NCBI GenBank assembly: GCA_002723385.1
Contig: PBNY01000057.1
Span: 1-44,655 of the forward strand
Direction: 5' to 3'
Origin: Oceanospirillaceae bacterium
GTDB taxonomy: Bacteria; Pseudomonadota; Gammaproteobacteria; Pseudomonadales; Oceanobacteraceae
Length of the DNA stretch: 44,655 bases
Part shown: piece after piece, positions 1 through 7,418 of the stretch
Layout of the letters: each line of letters begins with the position of its first letter
Numbering within the stretch: position 1 is the stretch's first letter
The notes under the pieces: model-generated
The model's input: the letters and a program-made list of their open reading frames with translations, nothing else
The model's database searches: none
Told to the model about the DNA's origin: nothing
Program-made: the position numbers and the translations under genes

Positions 1-36
1 GGATCGGTTGGATCGGTTGGATCGGTTGGATCGGTT
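1..36 (-). repeat. 9-bp tandem repeat coding Thr-Asp-Pro
   Basis: Four exact copies of GGATCGGTT run from the first base of the window and continue off the edge. They are in frame in the lipoprotein gene and encode TDP. Copy-number change would keep the frame. Confidence 0.95.
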
Positions 37-1007
37 GTGTCCTGAGGGTCTTCTGCGACAACCTGCGTGTCTGGAGTCAGAGCTGCGCTCGTGGCTTCTT
101 CCTGACGAATTTCAGTACCGATATTGCCCAGACTAGCACCCGCCTTTTCTGCAGCTTCAACTGCCTCTGCAGCACCACCAAAAAGGTCGGCCAAATCGAT
201 GGTATTATCAGAGCTGGAATTGGCAACCAGGCTACCATCGGACGCAAAGTCAGCGGCGACTTCATCTATCACTTCAGCAAGAGACTTGCCTTTTTCTGTC
301 GCCATCGCAGCAATTGCGGCCACAATTGCACCGTAGCGTTGCGCTACTGCGCCATCGCTACTGACCGAATTACTGGTAATGTCTGATGGCGTAATACTGG
401 TAATATCAACCCCATCCAAACCCAAGAGAGCAGCAGTGGCACGGTTGGTACTTTCGATATCCTCAGCTGAAGTCACTCCCTGTTCAGCTATGCGCTCTGC
501 TGCCAAGTGCGTGATTGGGGTCACCATCAACTGAGCTGATTCTTGGCCACTTGCCACACCAGGCAAAACTGCGGTTAACTCAAAATCAGGATCATTGAAG
601 AAATACTTCTCACCAAAACCACGCAATGTGCTGCCATCAAGGCAACCCGCCGCCGAGTCACACGTTAGCTGAGTCTCGTCATTGGTAGTCAGACGAACCT
701 TGATTGGACCATCACCAACATCAATGCCTTCCAGCGAATATTGGCCATTATTATCAGTGGTTGTGGCCCCTAGAGCTGAACTGCCGTCCAGAGTAGTCAC
801 CCTGACAGTAGCGTTCGCCAGAACACCTTTTACCGCCACACCAGAAAGGTTAATACTCTGGTCACCTCCGGTACGACCACCACTATTGCTACTTTTACTG
901 TCACTACCACAGCCAGCCAGCGCCAACGATGCCATCAGAACAGAAGCTGCGAGCTTCTTCTTTGGCACCACTGACATCAACCAACCGCGTCCGGTTGAAC
1001 TCGTCAT
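1..1007 (-). CDS. TDP-repeat lipoprotein, 3' end outside window
   Basis: Host gene whose C-terminal part lies beyond the left edge; about 335 residues are visible. The start at 1007 follows GAGGG about 9 bases upstream; an internal ATG at 977 would give a more typical short signal peptide. A hydrophobic stretch ends in the lipobox LALAGC, so export and lipidation at that Cys are expected. Next comes a Ser/Gly/Asn linker, then a segment (INLSGVAVKGVLANATVRV) resembling carboxypeptidase-regulatory or Ig-like beta-sandwich domains of surface proteins. The visible end is a run of Thr-Asp-Pro repeats. It lies 39 bases downstream of the cytochrome gene in the same direction and is probably cotranscribed. 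Function unknown; cell-surface lipoprotein is the safest call. Confidence 0.75.
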   Translation of the reverse strand, partial: MTSSTGRGWLMSVVPKKKLAASVLMASLALAGCGSDSKSSNSGGRTGGDQSINLSGVAVKGVLANATVRVTTLDGSSALGATTTDNNGQYSLEGIDVGDGPIKVRLTTNDETQLTCDSAAGCLDGSTLRGFGEKYFFNDPDFELTAVLPGVASGQESAQLMVTPITHLAAERIAEQGVTSAEDIESTNRATAALLGLDGVDITSITPSDITSNSVSSDGAVAQRYGAIVAAIAAMATEKGKSLAEVIDEVAADFASDGSLVANSSSDNTIDLADLFGGAAEAVEAAEKAGASLGNIGTEIRQEEATSAALTPDTQVVAEDPQDTTDPTDPTDPTD

Positions 1008-1046
1008 TGGAAGTCCCTCATTTTAGTTAAATACATAGTTGGTAAT

Positions 1047-2813
1047 TCACCGCTCATACTCAGCGGGTTTTCGGCCCGGATTTCGTCCACTTAGCAGCCA
1101 GGCCACGGCTGTAAAAATCAACCACCAAAGACCAACCGCAGCTCCACCATTCGAGGATTGGTTGTCATTAGCCGTAGTTGTCACTTCAGGAATGGGTGGC
1201 GCAAGTTTGAGTTGGTCGGATTCAATGGAGTTGGATGACGGCCATACCAGCCGGATGTCATAGTGAAATTGGCGATTGAGCGGTAGTACCGGAGCACTAT
1301 CCTGCTGAACGTGTTCATAGACGTTGACGGGCTGCCCGAGTACGGCGTCGCGACCCAGGTGGAAGGATTGCTCCAGCACAATCTGGCGATAAGCCTTGTT
1401 CAGTTCCAGCGCTCGATCACGGGATGGGGTCAACAGTGTGTGAACGTCGGCAGCCCTGACTTGTGCTGCTCTGACCCTTCCATCCGGTCCAAACCAGCGC
1501 TCCAGGATTTCGAGGTTTTGTCTGAATTCGTCACCACCGCCAACCCGACGGAAGTACGTCAGAATCTCGCCCTCACTTTCTCCAAGGTTCGGAGCGTCAA
1601 TCATTCCCTTGAGGTCGATATACCCCCAGCCTGCAGCACCAGTGACTTTGCGCGGGAACGCAAAAGTCTGATCAATAGTGGTGCCAATCGAGGTATGGCA
1701 TCCCATGCAGTAGAAGTTTTCTTCGTAACTCTGACGGCGCAGTGCGCCCTGTTCGTCTTCAATCCAGCCTTGAACAATCCAGCCCATTTTGTTGTTCAGA
1801 CCCGCCTCACCGGCAGGTTTGGCCCAGGAATACTTCGGCAGTCGTTCTTCTTCTTTTTCTCGATGTTCCTGGTTGTAAAGAAACTTCAGCGCCTGTTCTG
1901 TATGTACCTTTAACTTCCGCGCATAGCGAAGCTCTTTGAAGCGAGGCGCGGCAACCACTTCTCCAGAATCAGAAACATCCAGATAACGCACGCTGTGAAG
2001 AAACTCGGTGCCGGCAGGATACTGCTGCCGCAAAAGCGGGACATCAGCGGCGGCTCCCAGATAGAAGTCTCTGCGTTTCAGCGTTGATGCCTCACCTAGT
2101 ACGCCGTCTCCATTGAGATCAACGCTGAAAACATTTTCATCGGTTACAGGAATGGAAATCTGATCCAGATCCTTGATCGCCATCTCGACCAGAGAAAGAT
2201 TCAGCAGATACAGGGAGCGGTTTTCTTTGTTATTGTCAAACTGACGAAATGAGGGAGGCAAACGGATAATGACGTCATCAAAACTGCCATTGGTGGGCCA
2301 GAACGTACTTGGAAGCGGTTTGTAATTGAACGCCACCCAGCCAGAACCATCTTTGGCGAATCCCTGGCTATCAAATGCCTGTTCGGGATTCGCATAGTGT
2401 TCAAGATCAGGGACATAGCCAGCTGAAGCGAGCTGAGTCAGTGGCTGGTAATTGTCCTCACCCACGTACTCAAGAATCCGCTCATCAGAAACCGACTGAA
2501 TTTCCTGGTGTCGTGGCTTGAACAGGTTTGACCACTGATTGGTCTCACCAATCTCAGAGAAGCTGTAAGCTCCCTGAATATCACCATCATCCATGACATT
2601 AACGCGGGTGCCCGCCGGATGAGACTGATGACAGATGTAACAAGGATTGTGCTCTCCCTCAGTACGCGTGTAGCACTGCGGAGGAATAACAGCCTCACGA
2701 TTACTCAACGTCGAGGATGCTGCATCAACACTGGCCCCCATCCCCAAAAGCCAGGCAAGCAGAACCCATGCAGAAGAAATCGTTTTGAAACTAGACAGTG
2801 TGCGCGAACTCAA
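1047..2813 (-). CDS. exported diheme cytochrome c-type protein
   Basis: 588 residues. The start codon is TTG at 2813, chosen because GGGAG lies 7 bases upstream and the N-terminus then gives a signal peptide (hydrophobic residues about 12-27, cleavage near VDA-A). Two c-type heme motifs are visible: CYICH at residues 58-62 and CMGCH near 368-372, far apart in otherwise non-heme sequence, so this is a diheme periplasmic or surface electron carrier. A segment DLNGDGVLGE resembles a calcium-binding DxNxDG loop. The C-terminus (Ser/Asn/Gly-Gly, hydrophobic helix, then Arg/Lys-rich tail) resembles a GlyGly-CTERM sorting signal but could be a plain membrane anchor. It precedes the lipoprotein gene in an apparent two-gene operon. 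Host chromosome, not phage. The redox partner is not visible. Confidence 0.8.
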   Translation of the reverse strand: MSSRTLSSFKTISSAWVLLAWLLGMGASVDAASSTLSNREAVIPPQCYTRTEGEHNPCYICHQSHPAGTRVNVMDDGDIQGAYSFSEIGETNQWSNLFKPRHQEIQSVSDERILEYVGEDNYQPLTQLASAGYVPDLEHYANPEQAFDSQGFAKDGSGWVAFNYKPLPSTFWPTNGSFDDVIIRLPPSFRQFDNNKENRSLYLLNLSLVEMAIKDLDQISIPVTDENVFSVDLNGDGVLGEASTLKRRDFYLGAAADVPLLRQQYPAGTEFLHSVRYLDVSDSGEVVAAPRFKELRYARKLKVHTEQALKFLYNQEHREKEEERLPKYSWAKPAGEAGLNNKMGWIVQGWIEDEQGALRRQSYEENFYCMGCHTSIGTTIDQTFAFPRKVTGAAGWGYIDLKGMIDAPNLGESEGEILTYFRRVGGGDEFRQNLEILERWFGPDGRVRAAQVRAADVHTLLTPSRDRALELNKAYRQIVLEQSFHLGRDAVLGQPVNVYEHVQQDSAPVLPLNRQFHYDIRLVWPSSNSIESDQLKLAPPIPEVTTTANDNQSSNGGAAVGLWWLIFTAVAWLLSGRNPGRKPAEYER

Positions 2814-3366
2814 TGAACACTCCCGAAAGAGTGATGTCTGCTAACACATCGCAACCACGACCGCTCACAGCACCACCCAATATCTGGACAAAAAGCAACC
2901 AGCAGGGAACTCAAATTCTTTTGAGCACAGCCCTGCCAATCTTGGGGATGCACACTGTGAACTTTTGTTATTAAAGATTTGTGTTGTTAATATTTCACTC
3001 AGATTTAAGAAATATTACCCGGAAATAATAGTACGAATATCCCACCAACAATTTCCCGCAAGACACAAATACGAATATTCAGATATAAAGCCAATATCCA
3101 ATCAACTCACACTTTTCAAGATGACGCATTGACAATCAGGACTCAAAAAGGGTGTCTACGATTAGCGGGAAATACACCCGGTTTTATCGACCAGAAAAAA
3201 CGAACACAGATGGGATAAAAACAACGAATAGAAAGAAATAGACAGACGAAATTGCTGATTGTGAGAGTCGAACGTCTCACACCACTGGATATTTTAAAAT
3301 AGAAAATCGGTATTTTAAAAGACAGGCGATATTAGTGAGTGCTGTAGCTGGAGACTGCATAGGAAC
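2814..3366. other. AT-rich intergenic region next to attachment site
   Basis: No gene could be supported. The stretch is AT-rich from about 2960 on, has no convincing coding frame, and would have lain downstream of the original host tRNA-Leu. It must hold the promoter of the cytochrome gene (near 2820-2950), but I could not pick convincing -35 and -10 boxes. It contains one copy of the CTGGATATTTTAAA repeat (3285-3298). Confidence 0.6.
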
Positions 3367-3528
3367 TGGTGCCCGAGGCCGGAATTGAACCGGCACGACC
3401 GTAAGGTCGGGAGATTTTAAGTCTCAGACTAAAAGCCAATGAAATCAATAACTTACATGTCATTTTTAAAAAATTAAAACCCGGTTTTCACCCAAAAAAC
3501 CAGCGTTTCAACTGCTGGATATTTTAAA
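3285..3528 (+). repeat. 14-bp direct repeat bracketing the tRNA fragment
   Basis: CTGGATATTTTAAA occurs at 3285-3298 and again at 3515-3528, one copy on each side of the tRNA-Leu fragment. A further TATTTTAAA is at 3311-3319. ACCCGGTTTT also precedes both long copies (3176-3185 and 3479-3488), in the same order but at different distances. Confidence 0.8.
3367..3426 (-). other. tRNA-Leu(UAA) 3' fragment, prophage attachment site
   Basis: Read on the minus strand, this is the 3' part of a tRNA-Leu gene: anticodon loop CTTAAAA with partner stem, a long variable arm (GACC/GGTC stem, 3395-3409), a perfect T-arm (GCCGG-AATTGAA-CCGGC on the plus strand, 3378-3394), the acceptor 3' strand (3371-3377) and an encoded CCA (3367-3369). 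The D-arm and 5' acceptor strand are absent; beyond the anticodon the sequence diverges. This is the usual footprint of a phage that carries a tRNA 3' end in attP. The displaced host end lies here, so the intact tRNA-Leu should be at the other prophage end, right of the window on the minus strand. Confidence 0.85.
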
Positions 3529-3593
3529 GCCAAGAAGCATGTCAGGCAGGCTCTCTGCCGCCTCACGCACGCTAAAATTTAAAGGTGAAAGCT

Positions 3594-3953
3594 ATGCCCT
3601 ACCGCGAAGACACAGACCCAAATGCCCCCGGTTTCAATCGAGCCGCTGACGCTGATCCATCATCAGCGGTCGATAACAAATTCACGCTGAAAGGCTTGAT
3701 GGCAGAGTTCGATGCCGCTCGCGAGGATGCAGAATTCGATCATGACCACCCGATTTTTCAGATGGCAGAGCACATTGACACGCTTAGCCGCGACGCCGCT
3801 AGGTACCGCTTCCTTCGAAACGAGGATAATTGGGGGGAGGATTCAGGCACCGACTGCTGGGATGCACTTGGTGAAGCACGCGCTGGTGAATTTGATGAGA
3901 TTATCGACAGTCTCATGGCCGCCAGCGGTCAGGCGGCAAGGAGCCAATCATGA
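3594..3953 (+). CDS. hypothetical phage protein, acidic
   Basis: 119 residues from the ATG at 3594, which has AAAGGTGAAAG just upstream; an in-frame GTG at 3585 is possible but sits inside that ribosome site. The protein is acidic and carries the segment DAARYRFLRNED, a short motif frequent in small phage proteins of unknown role. It overlaps the next gene by ATGA, so the two are probably translationally coupled. First gene of the plus-strand accessory block beside the attachment site. No function can be assigned. Confidence 0.7.
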   Translation: MPYREDTDPNAPGFNRAADADPSSAVDNKFTLKGLMAEFDAAREDAEFDHDHPIFQMAEHIDTLSRDAARYRFLRNEDNWGEDSGTDCWDALGEARAGEFDEIIDSLMAASGQAARSQS

Positions 3954-4090
3954 AAACGACGATCCAGATAGCTATCGCAATCATCCTGCTGCTGGCAGTG
4001 GCAGCAATCCCGCGACTGGCCGACTTGCACCAAGATAGCACCGGCCAGTCTCTTCTGAAGCCTGTAGTGAAGAATGCCAACAATGCTTGA
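3950..4090 (+). CDS. small single-span membrane or exported peptide
   Basis: 46 residues. It starts in an ATGA overlap with the gene before, after an AGGAGCC ribosome site. Residues about 5-20 (IQIAIAIILLLAVAAI) form one hydrophobic helix or an uncleaved signal anchor, followed by a short polar tail. Its end overlaps the start of the zinc-ribbon gene by 17 bases. Function unknown; small membrane peptides at this kind of position can act in lysis or exclusion, but nothing here proves it. Confidence 0.6.
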   Translation: MKTTIQIAIAIILLLAVAAIPRLADLHQDSTGQSLLKPVVKNANNA

Positions 4091-4283
4091 GCAATGCCCT
4101 CAGTGCCACTTCTCTCATCTGTCAGGCCCGTTTAGAACAAACCACGAGCATGGAGACAGGATGGTGGTCGTTTGCTCGCAGTGCGGTTACAACAGGCCCG
4201 TTCGGCGTATTGCGCGTATTGCGGGCTACAATGGTGGGCGGTTACAGTCGGAGGCGACTCACAGCAAGGAATGCTCACAATGA
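4074..4283 (+). CDS. zinc-ribbon protein, unknown function
   Basis: 69 residues with two Cys pairs, CPQC (residues 8-11) and CSQC (about 34-37), spaced as in a small zinc ribbon, plus nearby His residues. An alternative ATG three codons later (4083) is possible. It overlaps the previous gene and joins the next by ATGA. Small zinc ribbons in phage accessory blocks bind nucleic acid or host proteins; the target is not visible here. Confidence 0.6.
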   Translation: MPTMLEQCPQCHFSHLSGPFRTNHEHGDRMVVVCSQCGYNRPVRRIARIAGYNGGRLQSEATHSKECSQ

Positions 4284-4471
4284 CACAACTCCGCCCCTGC
4301 CCTCTCTGCGGCAACGATCAGGTATTCACGATACGCCAGTTTCTATCCTGCTACGTCTGGTGTCCCGACTGTAGCGCCGAAGGCTCTCGACATTTGCTGC
4401 AACGCCTTGCTATCAAGCACTGGAATTCTCGCACGACGTTCGTAATACGCAGGTCAGATCAAATTTTATAG
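4280..4471 (+). CDS. Lar-like zinc-ribbon protein
   Basis: 63 residues with the Lar-family pattern: CPLCGN near the N-terminus, a second pair WCPDCSAEG at about residues 28-36, and AIKHWNSR near the end. Lar of the Rac prophage relieves type I restriction by modulating the host EcoK enzyme; many phage proteins share only the zinc-ribbon frame, so antirestriction is a family-based guess. It starts in an ATGA overlap. The prophage also carries a DarB-like giant protein, so two counter-restriction routes may coexist. Confidence 0.6.
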   Translation: MTQLRPCPLCGNDQVFTIRQFLSCYVWCPDCSAEGSRHLLQRLAIKHWNSRTTFVIRRSDQIL

Positions 4472-4482
4472 AAGAGGGTTAT

Positions 4483-4527
4483 GTGGAAACCAAACACCTA
4501 CTATCAACCACCATGGGCAGAAGATGA
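4483..4527 (+). pseudogene. truncated copy of the 5144 membrane gene start
   Basis: A 14-codon frame with GTG start after GAGGG reads VETKHLLSTTMGRR and stops. The first twelve residues match the start of the gene at 5144 (MEAKHLLSIIMG), and the DNA matches over about 38 bases with scattered changes. The stop TGA overlaps the next gene's ATG (4527), so it could also serve as a translated leader. A duplication remnant is the simplest reading. Confidence 0.55.
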
Positions 4528-4853
4528 TGAACGAAGTTCAGCACAATGAAGAATCCAGAATGATAATTGGGTTGCTGGCAGACAAAGAAGAAATAATACG
4601 AGAAGCCATTAACCGAAAAATCGGTACAGATTGGGTACCAGAAGACCTGAAGGGGCGCTGTTACATAACCAAGTCGCCCAACACCTACGAGGTGTTTTAT
4701 TTGGATGGCGAACCACTCGTTAGGTTTGAGTTTGAAGACATGCGCTTTCATCACGATTTCAACAAGCTGCCAGCACATGTCGTTAGCGCCCAGATAAAGT
4801 ATGCGTTTATTGGTGGTCAGCACCAAAATGGCGAGCAAACAACTCCAATATAG
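4524..4853 (+). CDS. hypothetical phage protein
   Basis: 109 residues; start at 4524 or the adjacent ATG at 4527, which would be coupled to the stop of the short upstream frame. The sequence is soluble, mixed alpha/beta in character, with a charged N-terminal helix (DKEEIIREAINRKIG) and a C-terminal part rich in aromatics. I recognise no domain. Member of the plus-strand accessory block beside the attachment site. Confidence 0.6.
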   Translation: MMNEVQHNEESRMIIGLLADKEEIIREAINRKIGTDWVPEDLKGRCYITKSPNTYEVFYLDGEPLVRFEFEDMRFHHDFNKLPAHVVSAQIKYAFIGGQHQNGEQTTPI

Positions 4854-4910
4854 CGAGCCACAGGCCCACTTAAGGCTTTCTTTCCATGAAGATCCACAGG
4901 AAAAAATACA

Positions 4911-5141
4911 ATGCCCCAAAAAGTTGAAATTGATGGAATTGAGTACATAGAAAAACCAGCTCCCATAACCCCACCGCCAAACAAAGTCCAGGCCACCCAC
5001 TGGGCGGTACTGCCTGATGATAGCATTGTGTTCTACAGGGTTACGGATGAGGTGCTAATTTGGTTGCCATATTCCGGCGTGTGGGATAACCCTGGATTGG
5101 TTCCGTACACTCTGTACAGCTACGACAAGCACTCAGAATAA
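4911..5141 (+). CDS. hypothetical phage protein
   Basis: 76 residues, ATG at 4911 after CAGGAAAAA. Contains a proline cluster (PAPITPPPNK) and an aromatic-rich second half (WLPYSGVWDNPG). No known domain recognised. It is followed by the small membrane gene at 5144 with a 2-base gap, suggesting cotranscription. Confidence 0.6.
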   Translation: MPQKVEIDGIEYIEKPAPITPPPNKVQATHWAVLPDDSIVFYRVTDEVLIWLPYSGVWDNPGLVPYTLYSYDKHSE

Positions 5142-5143
5142 AC

Positions 5144-5314
5144 ATGGAAGCCAAGCATCTTCTATCGATCATCATGGGCAGCTACACGTTGTCCATAATC
5201 ACCGTATTCTGGAGTGGCGTTGTTCCGGAGAAATGGCAGGACTGGAAACTGATCCACGCTGTTGCAGGAGGGTTGCCAGTGGCAATCTGGGCTGTGCTTT
5301 CACTGCTGGGTTAG
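5144..5314 (+). CDS. small two-helix membrane protein, copy 1
   Basis: 56 residues with two hydrophobic segments (about 6-23 and 40-55) around a conserved SGVVPEKWQ loop. The gene at 23919 encodes the same loop (SGVVPQKWQ) between similar helices, so the two are paralogues within one prophage. It is last in the plus-strand block. Its TAG lies in the loop of a hairpin (5305-5320), and the gene overlaps the end of the convergent 5311-5499 gene by four bases. A role at the inner membrane such as superinfection exclusion or lysis control is only a guess. Confidence 0.65.
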   Translation: MEAKHLLSIIMGSYTLSIITVFWSGVVPEKWQDWKLIHAVAGGLPVAIWAVLSLLG

Positions 5315-5327
5315 CCCAGCTCTTTCC
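5305..5327 (+). terminator. hairpin with T-rich tail at convergent gene ends
   Basis: GCTGGG-TTAG-CCCAGC (5305-5320) followed by TCTTTCC. The loop contains the stop of the plus-strand gene and the stop of the minus-strand gene. The T-rich side favours termination of plus-strand transcripts. Confidence 0.6.
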
Positions 5328-5499
5328 GGAGTTCCGCCTTCATCTTTCGGATCTCATCATCGACATAGCCTTTGGTAGCCAGCGTGCCGTCATGCGATGG
5401 CGAACGCCCCAGGCCAAGGGCTTTTTCAACTTCAGAAATCAGGCGCTGCAGTGCGTTCCGGTCTTTTGGATTAACCTGCTTGTAGTTTGGCTTGCTCAT
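5311..5499 (-). CDS. small phage protein with helical C-terminus
   Basis: 62 residues, last gene of the leftward structural operon. ATG at 5499 overlaps the stop of the tail gene (TGATG). The sequence is basic and ends in a charged helix (DDEIRKMKAELRKELG) that could form a coiled coil; it resembles small proteins that follow tail genes in other podovirus-like phages. No enzyme motif. Its stop is inside a hairpin shared with the convergent membrane gene. Confidence 0.6.
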   Translation of the reverse strand: MSKPNYKQVNPKDRNALQRLISEVEKALGLGRSPSHDGTLATKGYVDDEIRKMKAELRKELG

Positions 5500-7418
5500 C
5501 AGTACAGCTCCTGCATCGATGTGGCCACGGCAACAGCATCAATTCTACCGCTGCTGCGCAATTCCAGCTGAAGAGTTCTTGGACGACCAGGTGGCAATCT
5601 GAACGGCGCGTCACTGGTGATAGTGGCACTGTATGAGTAACCACCATCACCCGTAAGAATAAACTGCACGTCCTCATCTCCTTCCACCCGGGCGCTGGAG
5701 AATGCCAGCCCCCCAGGAATCTGAAACTCCTTGGACCTCCAACTCAGTTCTGCCAGATCACCGGCTCCAAACTTGACTATGCGCGTTAAGACATCATCTT
5801 CAATCAATAATATCCAAAAGCTGTCAGAAGCGGGATTGTAGTAGCCATCCAAGACGGTGACAGCCCCAAGCTGGGCCCACGGATCTATCGGGAAGTAACC
5901 GGTCTCAGCATTGAAGATAAACGCGACTCCGCCGCTGAAGCACAAGTAGCTTTCGTTGTACCGGAATGCAACAAAGCCTGCTGGATTCAGCGCCTGCCAC
6001 TGCTCTTTGCTGAACACCCCCTTTGTAACCAGCCTTGCCGACCCGGATGAGACCATCATCAGGCCGTCATGAGTCGGGTAGAGGGCATAATCACCCATAT
6101 CGACCAAGCCACGCCGGGACACGTTCGGCGCGACAATATCAACCACCTGCTGGCTCATTGCCCCAGGCTCACTGCCAAACATCAGCACTGGCCTGGAGTT
6201 TGTTGTTACAAGAATAAAACCAGCTGTCGCAACGATTCCCATCACTTCAACGTCGGCTTTGTCGTCAGCAAAATTGTACTGGTACTCGACCGGCCAAGCG
6301 TGCGGATAGTACGGCTCACAAAAGCAGACCGTCCCATCAAAGTGCCCGGCCAGCAGCCCCGCGCCGACATTTGTAATAGATGCCATTGATGTATCTGGCT
6401 GATCCCAGTCTGCTGTGATGTTTGATTCGCCAAGTTTTGACGATGGCACAGTATCTACAAAAAACGCGGTAAACCCGTTGCTCCAAAGGACCACGTCAAA
6501 AGAATTTGTAGCAAGTCTGGTTGCACTCTCCCCGAGCTGAACATCATATTCAGCTCGACTGAGCGAGCCAACATAACCGAACGATCCTGATCCATCTGAA
6601 CGATAAACATTAACTTTTTCAATCTGAGGGTCATCGAAAATAGCATCCCCAAATTGCAGGATGACCCCTAGAACGATGGAGTCTGATTCAAGACGCTCAA
6701 CAACTCTCGATGGACCACTGATTTTTGACTCCTCGCCCAAAATAGAAACCACAGTCAATACATATGTTGAAAATACAGACTCGTAGGGTATTTCATCGGC
6801 CTCAAGAGATGCTTTCAACTGTTCAGGTTTTGCTGTTATGTCAAATTCAGTTCCATACCATCTTGCACTACCTTGATACTCGTCCTGTCGTGCTCTTACC
6901 AATGCCAAGCCTTCAGGCCTTTGGCTAATTCCACCGCCAAAACGCTGACTAGCAGGACTGTCTGCATAGCCTATTTCGAAGCTGTAACTCAAAACAGGAG
7001 GGTTAACTGCAAGACCTTTCTCACCAGTAGCCCCATCTTTGGTATACCGAACCTTTGGGGCGCTGCCTTGGCGCGCAATATACCAACGATTGTATGCATC
7101 AGATGCCAGCGGGCCTCTGATAATGTCGCCTGTCGTTGGTATCGTGATCAGCCACGAATCCTGAGCGATAATTGACAGATTTGAGCCGGGCGCCGGCGGA
7201 TTGTTGAAAGCATTTTGTATAGTGGTTTCATCAGTGAGCTGAAAGCCCCCCGCACCACCTGGGATTACTACGCTAACCCTGTCATAAACCTCTCTCTCAG
7301 GAACCAGCGACCCGCCCTCATACCGGCCATTCATGCAGGCTGACGCAGCGTTGTCAGGCAGAAGTCGGTCAGCAACAACGGGCAGCTCACCCTGAAAACT
7401 GTTCAGTGATAGCTTCAT
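5499..7418 (-). CDS. phage tail/connector structural protein
   Basis: 639 residues. The N-terminus (LNSFQGELPVVADRLLPDN, then CMNGRYEGGSLVPERE) follows the pattern of podovirus tail tubular or stem proteins that begin with a short strand and a phrase about untransformed input data, often with beta-propeller-like repeats; the rest is beta-rich with many Gly/Asp/Tyr turns and no signal peptide or membrane helix. ATGA overlap with the upstream gene. Family placement is by pattern and position after the adaptor-like proteins, so the general call is firm but the exact tail component is not. Confidence 0.65.
   Translation of the reverse strand: MKLSLNSFQGELPVVADRLLPDNAASACMNGRYEGGSLVPEREVYDRVSVVIPGGAGGFQLTDETTIQNAFNNPPAPGSNLSIIAQDSWLITIPTTGDIIRGPLASDAYNRWYIARQGSAPKVRYTKDGATGEKGLAVNPPVLSYSFEIGYADSPASQRFGGGISQRPEGLALVRARQDEYQGSARWYGTEFDITAKPEQLKASLEADEIPYESVFSTYVLTVVSILGEESKISGPSRVVERLESDSIVLGVILQFGDAIFDDPQIEKVNVYRSDGSGSFGYVGSLSRAEYDVQLGESATRLATNSFDVVLWSNGFTAFFVDTVPSSKLGESNITADWDQPDTSMASITNVGAGLLAGHFDGTVCFCEPYYPHAWPVEYQYNFADDKADVEVMGIVATAGFILVTTNSRPVLMFGSEPGAMSQQVVDIVAPNVSRRGLVDMGDYALYPTHDGLMMVSSGSARLVTKGVFSKEQWQALNPAGFVAFRYNESYLCFSGGVAFIFNAETGYFPIDPWAQLGAVTVLDGYYNPASDSFWILLIEDDVLTRIVKFGAGDLAELSWRSKEFQIPGGLAFSSARVEGDEDVQFILTGDGGYSYSATITSDAPFRLPPGRPRTLQLELRSSGRIDAVAVATSMQELY

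Noticed and set aside
1311..1913. Plus-strand open frame opposite the cytochrome gene
   Set aside because: Shadow of the diheme cytochrome, whose heme motifs and signal peptide fix the real strand.
3367..3440. Complete tRNA-Leu gene
   Set aside because: The D-arm and 5' acceptor strand cannot be found on the right of the anticodon; only the 3' part is present.
4481..4549. 22-codon ATG frame overlapping the truncated copy
   Set aside because: The GTG frame two bases later matches the 5144 gene; the ATG frame has no support.
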